A DNA stretch of 5,972 nt, from positions 1-5,972 of the forward strand of contig JAGWVG010000113.1 in NCBI GenBank assembly GCA_018970965.1, given 5' to 3'. The number at the start of each line of letters is the position of its first letter. The first letter of the stretch is position 1. The notes under the pieces are model-generated. The model made no database searches. It was not told the origin of the DNA and saw only the letters and a list, made by a program, of their open reading frames with translations. The position numbers and the translations under genes are program-made. The DNA is from Alphaproteobacteria bacterium (lineage in GTDB: Bacteria > Pseudomonadota > Alphaproteobacteria > Sphingomonadales > Sphingomonadaceae). Positions 1 to 5,262 of the stretch are shown in pieces.

Positions 1-1
1 G

Positions 2-91
2 GATGAAGATGCTCCAATTTTCCAAGTTGCGGACATTGGCCTTGTGGGCGATCTCTACAAGATCGTGCCGGAGCTGGTTGAAAAGCTGTAA
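2..91 (+). CDS. etfA: Electron transfer flavoprotein alpha subunit, C-terminal end (partial)
   Basis: Only the last 29 codons and the TAA stop lie in the window; the gene begins upstream of position 1. The frame starting at base 2 reads DEDAPIFQVADIGLVGDL and ends PELVEKL. This matches the highly conserved C-terminus of EtfA, where the usual form is APIFQVADYGLVADLF followed by VPEL. EtfA pairs with EtfB to form a soluble FAD/AMP heterodimer that carries electrons from acyl-CoA and other dehydrogenases to ETF-ubiquinone oxidoreductase. The C-terminal domain of the alpha subunit binds the FAD. The usual Tyr after VAD is Ile here, a mild change. A strong terminator follows 23 bases after the stop, so etfA is the last gene of its transcript, presumably after etfB outside the window. 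Identification rests on a short but distinctive stretch. Confidence 0.9.
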   Translation, partial: DEDAPIFQVADIGLVGDLYKIVPELVEKL

Positions 92-114
92 GGCTTGTCA
101 TCAGACAAAAATTG

Positions 115-146
115 AAAAGGGGTGGCCTCAGGCCGCCCCTTTTTTT
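115..146 (+). terminator. Rho-independent terminator after etfA, probably bidirectional
   Basis: A 9-bp stem (119-127 with 131-139, one G-U pair) closes a three-base loop and is followed by seven T at 140-146. Four A at 115-118 can pair with the first T's and lengthen the stem. On the opposite strand the hairpin is followed by TTTTCAATTTTT, so it can also end the convergent nhaA transcript. The nhaA stop codon (128-130) forms the loop exactly, and the T-run is the complement of the nhaA Lys-Lys codons. Confidence 0.88.
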
Positions 147-1291
147 GCGCCCGCAAAGCGCAAGACCAACGCCCCAGCCACAGCCGAGGCAAGCGAGCCC
201 ATCAGAACACCCAGCTTCACCTCGTCAGAATGGAGCGGGTCATCAAAGGCCAAATCCCCGATGAACAGGCTCATCGTAAAACCAATGCCACACAGCAGCG
301 CCAAGCCGTAAATTTGCGGCCAGCGGGTATGTGCGGGCATTGCCGCGAACCCCAAGCGCACAGCAAGCCAAATAGCCCCAAAAATCCCCAGTTGCTTGCC
401 TAGAAACAAGCCCAACGCAATGCCCAGGGGCAAGGCGTCGGTCAAAGGCGCGCTACCCAAGGCAACTCCAGCATTCGCAAAACCAAAGAGCGGCACGATA
501 AAAAAGGCCACGGGGCCCTGTAGGGCATGCTCCATCCGGTGCAGCGTAGACTGTGCATCATCGGGTCGTGCCTTGGTGATCCGCACGGGCACGCAAAAGG
601 CAGCCAAAACACCGGCAACAGTCGCATGCACGCCAGATTGCAGAACCGCAAACCAAAGCAGCACAAAGCCCAGCGCATAGGCCGCTGGGTGACTGATCGA
701 GAGGCGATTAAGCGCAAACATGCCAGCGAGAATCACCAGCGCCATCAACAGCCAAAAACCAGAAATCTGCGCCGTATATCCAATCGCGATAATGGCAACT
801 GCCCCCATATCATCGACAATTGCGATTGTGGTGAGCAGCAGCTTGAGCGATGCGGGCACCCGGCTGCCCAACAGCGCCAGCACACCAATTGCAAAGGCAA
901 TATCTGTCGCCGCGGGCACGGCCCACCCCCGCGCCAAGGCCGGATCTGCCTGGGTCACGGCTAAAAACACCAACGCCGGCACAATCATGCCCGCCACTGC
1001 GGCCAAAATCGGTAAGCGCCTATCTGCCCATGTCGCCAGATGGCCATCCACCATCTCGCGCTTAATCTCCAGCCCCACGAGCAGGAAGAAAAGCGCCATC
1101 AGACCATCATTAATCCAATGCTGGACGGAAAACGGGCCAACATAGCGCCCCAGGCTATCAGCATAGGCAGGTGCCAAGGGAGAGTTGGCGACACCCAATG
1201 CGGCCAAGGCCGCTGCCATCAACAACACCCCGCCAGCGGCTTCGCTCTGTAAGAATCCGCGCAAGGCAGACCTTGGTTTCAGCCCTGACAT
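128..1291 (-). CDS. nhaA: Na+/H+ antiporter NhaA
   Basis: This is a complete 387-residue inner-membrane antiporter, close to the 388 of E. coli NhaA. It exchanges cytoplasmic Na+ (or Li+) for periplasmic protons, giving salt and alkali tolerance. Sequence support: LEIKREM at 74-80; ATDIAFAIGVLALLGSRVP around Asp130 (E. coli Asp133); AIVDDMGA with the ion-binding pair Asp160/Asp161 (E. coli Asp163/164); SGVHATVAGV with His222 (E. coli His225); and GKQLGIF with Lys299 (E. coli Lys300). It is hydrophobic throughout, consistent with 12 membrane helices. The start is the ATG at 1291, preceded by GGAG six bases away. The frame stays open upstream to 1711, but that extension is not NhaA-like and crosses the LysR remnant. 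A weak promoter-like pair (AAACAA at 1347-1352 and ATTATC at 1326-1331 on the + strand, 15-base spacer) lies within the remnant's 3' end; I do not rely on it. Confidence 0.97.
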   Translation of the reverse strand: MSGLKPRSALRGFLQSEAAGGVLLMAAALAALGVANSPLAPAYADSLGRYVGPFSVQHWINDGLMALFFLLVGLEIKREMVDGHLATWADRRLPILAAVAGMIVPALVFLAVTQADPALARGWAVPAATDIAFAIGVLALLGSRVPASLKLLLTTIAIVDDMGAVAIIAIGYTAQISGFWLLMALVILAGMFALNRLSISHPAAYALGFVLLWFAVLQSGVHATVAGVLAAFCVPVRITKARPDDAQSTLHRMEHALQGPVAFFIVPLFGFANAGVALGSAPLTDALPLGIALGLFLGKQLGIFGAIWLAVRLGFAAMPAHTRWPQIYGLALLCGIGFTMSLFIGDLAFDDPLHSDEVKLGVLMGSLASAVAGALVLRFAGAKKGAA

Positions 1292-1322
1292 TCTTGCTCC
1301 GTTTTGCGGCGTGCTCTTCGTG

Positions 1323-1610
1323 TTAATTATCCTCCGACATTTGGTCAAACAACGGCACAACAAGACTATCTTCATAGCTTGCCAAAAATTCATTGGGGTG
1401 CACGAAATGGGGCGCGAACCAAGGATAGCGCACCGGATCAAAGCAGGATTTAAGCCAATCAATCGCCTGACGTACCGGCACGGATTGGCGTGCTTCTCTT
1501 TTATCGGAAAGCCAAAGATCGAGCCGAAGATTAATCTGCACATCAAGCGGGTGCACCCGCCGCGTGATGACGCGCGCAAAGGAGGGCATGGCGGCAATAC
1601 ACCGCCGCGC
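1323..1610 (-). pseudogene. LysR-type regulator remnant, C-terminal part only
   Basis: About 95 codons are open after an in-frame TGA (1611-1613) and end at TAA (1323-1325). The translation contains IAAMPSFAR, then LRLDLWLSDKREARQSVPVR, QAIDWLKSCFDP and RYPWFAPHFVHPNEF. From memory this resembles the tail of LysR-type effector-binding domains: a GIA.LP loop, then dLWL...R..R..iDWL, then FDP..YPWF...FVHP. A full LysR protein has about 300 residues. The winged-helix DNA-binding domain and most of the effector domain are absent, and only about 80 bases separate the fragment from the divergent permease gene, so no 5' part can lie nearby. A second stop (TAA, 1629-1631) sits just beyond the first. 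The ATG at 1589 has no visible ribosome binding site. It lies 31 bases upstream of nhaA and may once have regulated it, as NhaR does in E. coli, but similarity to NhaR itself is not evident. A small expressed protein is possible but less likely. Confidence 0.7.
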
Positions 1611-1692
1611 TCAGGCCCCAGCCTGACCTTAGGAAAGGATTTCTGAGTCAGTGCTTCCGCCCGAGGCCAAGTGCCGCTAGGACAGGCGAGCA

Positions 1693-2607
1693 ATGGATAT
1701 TTACCTGCCAATTGCCAATATGTCTGTGAACGCGCTGGTGGTCATTCTGCTCGGCGGTGGCGTTGGCATTTTGTCGGGCATGTTTGGCGTCGGTGGCGGA
1801 TTTCTGACCACGCCATTGCTGATCTTATATGGCATCCCCCCAACAGTGGCGGCCGCCTCGGCCACCACACAGGTGACAGGTGCCAGCGTCTCCGGTGTCC
1901 TCGCGCATTGGCAGCGCGACGGCGTCGACGTCCGTATGGGCATTTTGCTTGTGATCGGCGGGATGTTCGGCTCGCTCGCCGGGGCTGGGGTATTCGCGCT
2001 CCTCGAAAGCGCGGGGCAGATGGATACAGTTATCGCCATCATGTATGTCGCGCTGCTGGGCAGCGTTGGCGGATTAATGGCGCGTGATGCGTGGGCCGCG
2101 ATTTCAGCCAAAAAATCAGGTCAGGCGCTTTTTGCGCGCAAAAGGCGGCATCACCCATTGGTCGCGAACCTTCCGATGCGCTGGCGCTTTTACGCCTCGG
2201 GCCTTTACATTTCTCCGCTTGCTCCGTTGGCGCTGGGCTTTTTTGTGGGCGTGCTGACAGTTCTGCTGGGCGTGGGCGGCGGATTCATTCTGGTGCCTGC
2301 GATGATCTATGGGTTGGGCATGGCGACGCGCGTTGTCGTCGGGACATCCCTCTTCCAAATTCTCTTTGTGACCGCGATCACCACGATGGTCCACGCGCTG
2401 ACAACACAGGCGGTGGATATCGTGCTGGCCGCGCTCTTGCTCGTGGGTAGCGTGGTTGGCGCGCAATTAGGAACACGCCTTGCCGCGCGCTTGCCAGCGG
2501 ATTGGCTGCGCTTGGGGCTGGCGGGCATCATCCTTGGCTTATCGCTATGGCTTGCGTTGGGCCTTGGCTGGCGGCCGAGCGAAATTTACACGGTGCAAGC
2601 GCTATGA
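1693..2607 (+). CDS. TauE/SafE-family membrane permease (putative sulfite or organosulfonate exporter)
   Basis: A 304-residue integral membrane protein of the TauE/SafE family (PF01925, formerly DUF81). The family contains proposed exporters of sulfite, sulfoacetate and related anions. The characteristic internal duplication is visible. Repeat one has GILSGMFGVGGGFLTTPLL at about 25-43 and repeat two has GVLTVLLGVGGGFILVPAM at about 186-204. Each is followed by the family's A/G-T-S/T segment (ASATTQ at 55-60; VVGTSLFQ at 215-222). Hydrophobic segments cover most of the chain. A basic stretch (KKSGQALFARKRRHHP, about 140-155) in the linker between the halves probably faces the cytoplasm. The ATG at 1693 is preceded by AGGA (1679-1682) and AGGCGAG (1684-1690), both acceptable ribosome binding sites. 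No clear promoter is seen. Its stop overlaps the next gene's start by 4 bases, implying translational coupling. The substrate cannot be read from sequence. Confidence 0.92.
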   Translation: MDIYLPIANMSVNALVVILLGGGVGILSGMFGVGGGFLTTPLLILYGIPPTVAAASATTQVTGASVSGVLAHWQRDGVDVRMGILLVIGGMFGSLAGAGVFALLESAGQMDTVIAIMYVALLGSVGGLMARDAWAAISAKKSGQALFARKRRHHPLVANLPMRWRFYASGLYISPLAPLALGFFVGVLTVLLGVGGGFILVPAMIYGLGMATRVVVGTSLFQILFVTAITTMVHALTTQAVDIVLAALLLVGSVVGAQLGTRLAARLPADWLRLGLAGIILGLSLWLALGLGWRPSEIYTVQAL

Positions 2608-3368
2608 GGTGGCTTCGCGCGCTCTTGCTGCTGCCGATCCTTAGCTTGTCGCTGGGGGCGGCCAATCCGGTGTTGGTGCCAGATGTCTCGCAGCGCAAAA
2701 TTGATATTGTTTACAGCTTTACAGGGGCAGAGCTGTTGATGTTTGGCGCGATCCTCTACCCCGGTGGACGGATTCCGACCGAAAAGGCTGATATTGTCGT
2801 CGTGCTGCGCGGGCCAAGCCAACCTTTAATTGTGCGCGAAAAGCAAAAATTGGGTGGGCTGATTTGGGTGAATGCAGAAAGCGCGCGCTTTCTATCGGCG
2901 CCAGGCTATTACGCGATTGCAAGCTCGCGCCCGCTGGAGCAGCTGGTGGATGAACGCACCGCCGCAATTTACGAACTTGGGGTGAAAAACCTGCAACTCT
3001 CGCCCGCGAGCAATGAGCAGCCTGAGACGCGACGACGCTTTGAAGACGGTCTGATTGGTCTGTTCAGCAAGGCCAATTTATATGTTGAACAGCCCGGCTC
3101 GATCGAAATTACCAACGGCGTGCTGTATCGCGCGCGCTTGCCTATCCCCGCGCGCGTGCCGGTTGGCACATATGTGACTGAGACATTTCTGGTCAAAGAT
3201 GGACGCATTATTGCCGTCGCCAGCAAAGAGGTGCAGATCGACAAATCGGGCTTTGAACGCTTTGTGGCTGAAAGCGCCCGCCATTATCCGCTGACCTATG
3301 GCATAGTTGCCGTCCTGCTTTCACTCTTGCTGGGCTGGGGCGCCGCAATGGCCTTCCGCCGCATCTAA
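2604..3368 (+). CDS. TIGR02186 / Alph_Pro_TM membrane-anchored periplasmic protein, function unknown
   Basis: 254 residues starting at the ATG that overlaps the permease stop (ATGA). A longer reading frame begins at 2502 but lies inside the permease gene and is rejected as the start. The N-terminus is a signal peptide: MRWLR, a Leu-rich core to about residue 18, and likely cleavage near GAA-NP at 18-21. Residues about 22-227 look like a periplasmic domain, with the conserved opening VPDVSQRKIDIVYSFTGAEL, then FGAI and IVVVLRGP. A C-terminal membrane helix (about 228-250) ends in the basic tail FRRI. This layout fits TIGR02186 (PF09608), alphaproteobacterial proteins that I recall as often lying beside a TauE-type permease. 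The coupling suggests it works with that permease, perhaps as an accessory or substrate-handling subunit, but no activity is known to me. Family assignment is from memory of its pattern. Confidence 0.85.
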   Translation: MRWLRALLLLPILSLSLGAANPVLVPDVSQRKIDIVYSFTGAELLMFGAILYPGGRIPTEKADIVVVLRGPSQPLIVREKQKLGGLIWVNAESARFLSAPGYYAIASSRPLEQLVDERTAAIYELGVKNLQLSPASNEQPETRRRFEDGLIGLFSKANLYVEQPGSIEITNGVLYRARLPIPARVPVGTYVTETFLVKDGRIIAVASKEVQIDKSGFERFVAESARHYPLTYGIVAVLLSLLLGWGAAMAFRRI

Positions 3369-3458
3369 GCCATCTCAGCCACCCCCGTTGGTTCAGCCTG
3401 CTTGACCCAGTGGAAATGGCACCGCAAAAGCACCTTAGGCCAATAACAAAGCAAGGCC

Positions 3459-3467
3459 GGGGGAGAG
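3459..3467 (+). promoter_or_regulatory. Ribosome binding site fixing the GTG start of the acyltransferase
   Basis: The purine run GGGGGAGAG has its GGAG core at 3462-3465, eight bases before GTG at 3474. No in-frame ATG with a better site lies nearby, so this decides the unusual start codon. Confidence 0.65.
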
Positions 3468-3473
3468 TGCATT

Positions 3474-4070
3474 GTGACGACCAAGACCACCAAATTATCC
3501 TGGTTGGCACGCGCCATTCGGGCAGTTGTGCTGTGGTATTATCGCCGCCAGGGGTGGAGCGAGGTGAACGCCAATCCCGACTTGCGCAAATGCGTAATCA
3601 TTGCAGCCCCACACACCAGCAATTGGGACTTCGTCTATTTTCTCGGCGCGGCCACAACGCTCAACTTGCCGCTGTCATTCATGGGGAAAAAACAGCTGTT
3701 TCGCTGGCCGATTGGCAAGGCCATGCGAGAATTGGGGGGCATTCCGGTCGATCGATCCGCCTCGCACAATTATGTGCAAATGATGGTCGATGAATTTGCC
3801 AAGCGCGACAGCTTCATGCTGACCATTGCGCCTGAAGGCACGCGATCTGCCGTGGCGCGCTGGAAGACAGGCTTTTATCATATCGCCGTCCAAGCCAAAG
3901 TGCCGTTGGTCCTTGGGCTTATGGACTATAAGAAAAAACAAGTGGGACTGGCCGGCGCGATTTGGCCGACGGGTGATTACCTCAAAGATATGGCCAAGGT
4001 GCTTGAATTTTATCAGCAAACCACCCCGCTTTATCCGCGCAAGGGCAGCGTTGATTTTGGCGAGGCCTAA
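3474..4070 (+). CDS. Short PlsC-like acyltransferase (1-acylglycerol-3-phosphate acyltransferase superfamily)
   Basis: 198 residues beginning at GTG. It carries the acyltransferase motifs of the PlsC superfamily. Motif I is HTSNWD (His47, Asp52; H-X4-D). A motif II-like segment, FMGKKQLFRWPIGKAMRELGG, lies at 69-89 and is followed by IPVDRS (90-95). Motif III is APEGTRS (119-125). A proline-containing VPLVLGLMDY segment lies at 143-152. His47 and Asp52 form the expected charge-relay pair that transfers an acyl group from acyl-CoA or acyl-ACP to a glycerolipid hydroxyl. At 198 residues it is shorter than typical PlsC (about 240) and lacks a clear N-terminal membrane helix beyond the weakly hydrophobic LARAIRAVVLWYY, so it is probably peripheral to the inner membrane. 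It belongs to the APHTSNWDF subgroup, whose acceptor is often not defined. The 105-base gap from the preceding gene suggests its own transcript, but no convincing promoter is visible. It converges on the dehydrogenase with 15 bases between stops. Confidence 0.88.
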   Translation: MTTKTTKLSWLARAIRAVVLWYYRRQGWSEVNANPDLRKCVIIAAPHTSNWDFVYFLGAATTLNLPLSFMGKKQLFRWPIGKAMRELGGIPVDRSASHNYVQMMVDEFAKRDSFMLTIAPEGTRSAVARWKTGFYHIAVQAKVPLVLGLMDYKKKQVGLAGAIWPTGDYLKDMAKVLEFYQQTTPLYPRKGSVDFGEA

Positions 4071-4085
4071 GCCGGACAGATTGAG

Positions 4086-4901
4086 CTATTCGCCCTTCAT
4101 CTTTTGCGCGTAACCAGCCGCCATCATTTTTTCCATCATATCAAACAGCTTATTGGGCGATTGACGGCGCAGTCGGGTGATGACCTGCTCAACCCCGCGG
4201 GCAATGATGATTTCCCGATCACCCCGCGCCATTGCGCGCAGCATACGCTGCACCGCCTTGTCAGGGTCAATGCCATTCTCGATCGCCTCATCGCTGACAC
4301 CGCGGCGCGATCCATCCGCCACCACAGCATTGCGCGACACATCTGTCTTGATCGAGCCCGGCGCAATGACATGGACTTGCAAGCCAAGGGCCGCGGTTTC
4401 CACGCGCAGAGCATCGGCATAGCCAATGAGCCCATGTTTCGCCGCAGAATAGGCCGTCCGCATCGGTGAGCCGACTTTGCCGGCCACGCTTGAGATAAAC
4501 ACCAAACGACCTGATTTGCGCGCCACCATATGCGGCAATACCAATTGCGTCAGGGCAATCGGCGCCATCAAGTCAACGTCCACCACTTTTTGATAGACGG
4601 GAAAGGCGGTTTCGATAGCAAGGCTACGCTGCGAGATGCCGGCATTATTCACCAAGCCATCAATCGCCCCGCGCCACGCCAGCGCTTGATCCACCAATTT
4701 GGGAAGCGCGGCGTAATCGGTCGTTTCAAAAGGTAAGATCAAACACCGATCCGCACCGCATTGCGCGGCAACTTCTTCCAGCGCGGCTTGATTGCGGCCA
4801 GAGAGAATAAGAAAAGCGCCCTGCTTTGCCAGCTGACGCGCGAAAGCCGCGCCAATGCCAGACGAGGCGCCCGTGATCCAAAATGTCTGATCTTTGTACA
4901 T
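4086..4901 (-). CDS. Short-chain dehydrogenase/reductase, classical SDR, probably NADP(H)-dependent
   Basis: 271 residues from ATG at 4901 to TAG at 4086-4088. It is a Rossmann-fold oxidoreductase with the glycine motif TGASSGIG (10-17), LSGRN after the second strand (33-37), NNAG (85-88), FISSVAG with catalytic Ser138, YSAAK with Tyr151 and Lys155, and PGSIKTD (181-187). Arg36 right after SG is typical of NADP(H) preference. The fourth tetrad residue, normally Asn in a vNlxg motif, is Asp110 here (VVDVDLMAP, codon GAC). The C-terminal extension (about 215-271, rich in Met and Lys) resembles membrane-associated SDRs such as the DHRS7 type, but has no clear helix anchor. The substrate is unknown. 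The start is supported by GGGAGAGGG at 4906-4914. The frame continues upstream through the tRNA and is not coding there. It lies 25 bases downstream of tRNA-Val in the same direction. Confidence 0.93.
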   Translation of the reverse strand: MYKDQTFWITGASSGIGAAFARQLAKQGAFLILSGRNQAALEEVAAQCGADRCLILPFETTDYAALPKLVDQALAWRGAIDGLVNNAGISQRSLAIETAFPVYQKVVDVDLMAPIALTQLVLPHMVARKSGRLVFISSVAGKVGSPMRTAYSAAKHGLIGYADALRVETAALGLQVHVIAPGSIKTDVSRNAVVADGSRRGVSDEAIENGIDPDKAVQRMLRAMARGDREIIIARGVEQVITRLRRQSPNKLFDMMEKMMAAGYAQKMKGE

Positions 4902-4905
4902 CGGG

Positions 4906-4914
4906 CCCTCTCCC
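4906..4914 (-). promoter_or_regulatory. Ribosome binding site of the SDR gene, inside the tRNA-SDR gap
   Basis: On the minus strand the sequence GGGAGAGGG lies four bases before the ATG at 4901; its GGAG core is eight bases away. It selects the 271-residue start over the longer open frame and occupies much of the 25-base gap after the tRNA. Confidence 0.7.
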
Positions 4915-4926
4915 AAAGGCCTGTGC

Positions 4927-5002
4927 TGGTGGGCGCTGACGGGCTCGAACCGCCGACCCTCTCGGTGTAAACGAGATGCTCTACCAACTGAGCTAAGCGC
5001 CC
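4927..5002 (-). tRNA. tRNA-Val (anticodon UAC), CCA encoded
   Basis: Read on the minus strand from 5002, the full cloverleaf is present. The acceptor stem GGGCGCT pairs perfectly with AGCGCCC. The D stem is GCTC/GAGC around AGTTGGTA. The anticodon stem TCTCG/CGAGA encloses the loop TTTACAC, so the anticodon is TAC (4967-4969), reading GUA and other Val codons. The variable loop is GGGTC. The T stem GGCGG/CCGTC (one G-U pair) encloses TTCGAGC. The discriminator is A (4930), and CCA is encoded at 4927-4929. Total length is 76 with CCA. No integrase or duplicated 3' end is visible, so it shows no sign of being an attachment site here. Confidence 0.97.
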
Positions 5003-5020
5003 CGCTGCACGGGAAGGGCG

Positions 5021-5048
5021 GATTTAGCTGCTTTTCAAACAGCGTCAA
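5021..5048 (-). promoter_or_regulatory. Probable sigma-70 promoter of tRNA-Val (and perhaps the SDR gene)
   Basis: On the minus strand a -35 element TTGACG (5043-5048; five of six to consensus) is followed by a 16-base spacer and TAAATC (5021-5026; three of six). The -10 box ends 18 bases before the tRNA 5' end, giving a short leader of about a dozen bases with a GC-rich initial stretch, as is common for stable-RNA promoters. The -10 element is weak, so confidence is moderate. Confidence 0.5.
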
Positions 5049-5181
5049 GAATAAGCTGCATAGATTTTGCTGCCCATCGAAAAAGCAGCGGGATTGTTTT
5101 CAAACGAGGCCAGCAAATGACCTGTTTTGGTTATGGGCACCATGTGCAGGGAAACAGTCGCAATCGCACGACATTTCCCTT

Positions 5182-5253
5182 AAAAAAAACTGGCGCATCT
5201 CAAGCGGCCCTTGCCGGGGAGGGAGTGACAAGAGCAGCCCCAAGATGCGCCAG
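5182..5253 (-). terminator. Large-loop rho-independent terminator of the TonB-dependent receptor
   Basis: A perfect 11-bp inverted repeat (5243-5253 with 5190-5200) encloses 42 bases. On the minus strand it is followed directly by eight T (5182-5189). It begins 9 bases after the receptor's TAA stop. The interior can form a second stem of 7 bp (5229-5235 with 5207-5213, one wobble pair), giving a long two-part hairpin rather than the usual compact one. Confidence 0.82.
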
Positions 5254-5262
5254 CTTCCCCCT

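Noticed and set aside
128..149. A-AAA-AAA slippery heptamer followed by a hairpin at the 3' end of nhaA, possible -1 frameshift
   Set aside because: The heptamer is in the right phase, but the hairpin is fully explained as a terminator and abuts the A-run without the usual spacer. The shifted product would only add out-of-frame residues antisense to etfA.
720..1145. Several long open frames on the + strand opposite nhaA
   Set aside because: They are antisense shadows of a GC-rich membrane-protein gene, low in complexity and without ribosome binding sites or recognisable domains.
1292..1711. Open frame extending nhaA upstream to give a 527-residue protein
   Set aside because: The extra 140 residues look nothing like NhaA, overlap the LysR tail in another frame and run into the divergent permease gene. 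The ATG at 1291 has a good ribosome binding site and gives the standard NhaA length.
2502..2603. Upstream start for the TIGR02186 protein giving 288 residues
   Set aside because: The extra 34 residues lie inside the permease gene in another frame and would bury the signal peptide. The ATGA-overlap start fits both coupling and topology.
4120..4140. T6 run with CCATCAT direct repeat near the acyltransferase/SDR junction, as a terminator
   Set aside because: No stable hairpin precedes the T-run on the + strand. The repeat simply encodes Met-Met-Glu-Lys-Met-Met at the SDR C-terminus.
4902..5048. N-terminal extension of the SDR to 320 residues
   Set aside because: The extension is the translation of the tRNA-Val gene and its promoter. 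The SDR fold begins at MYKDQTFWITGASSGIG, and the ATG at 4901 has a strong ribosome binding site.
5062..5090. GCTGC/GCAGC small dyad between tRNA-Val and the receptor terminator
   Set aside because: Only five pairs with no T-run; well within chance for this base composition.
4927..5262. tRNA-Val as an integration site for a mobile element
   Set aside because: No integrase, no repeated tRNA 3' end, and ordinary chromosomal genes on both sides.
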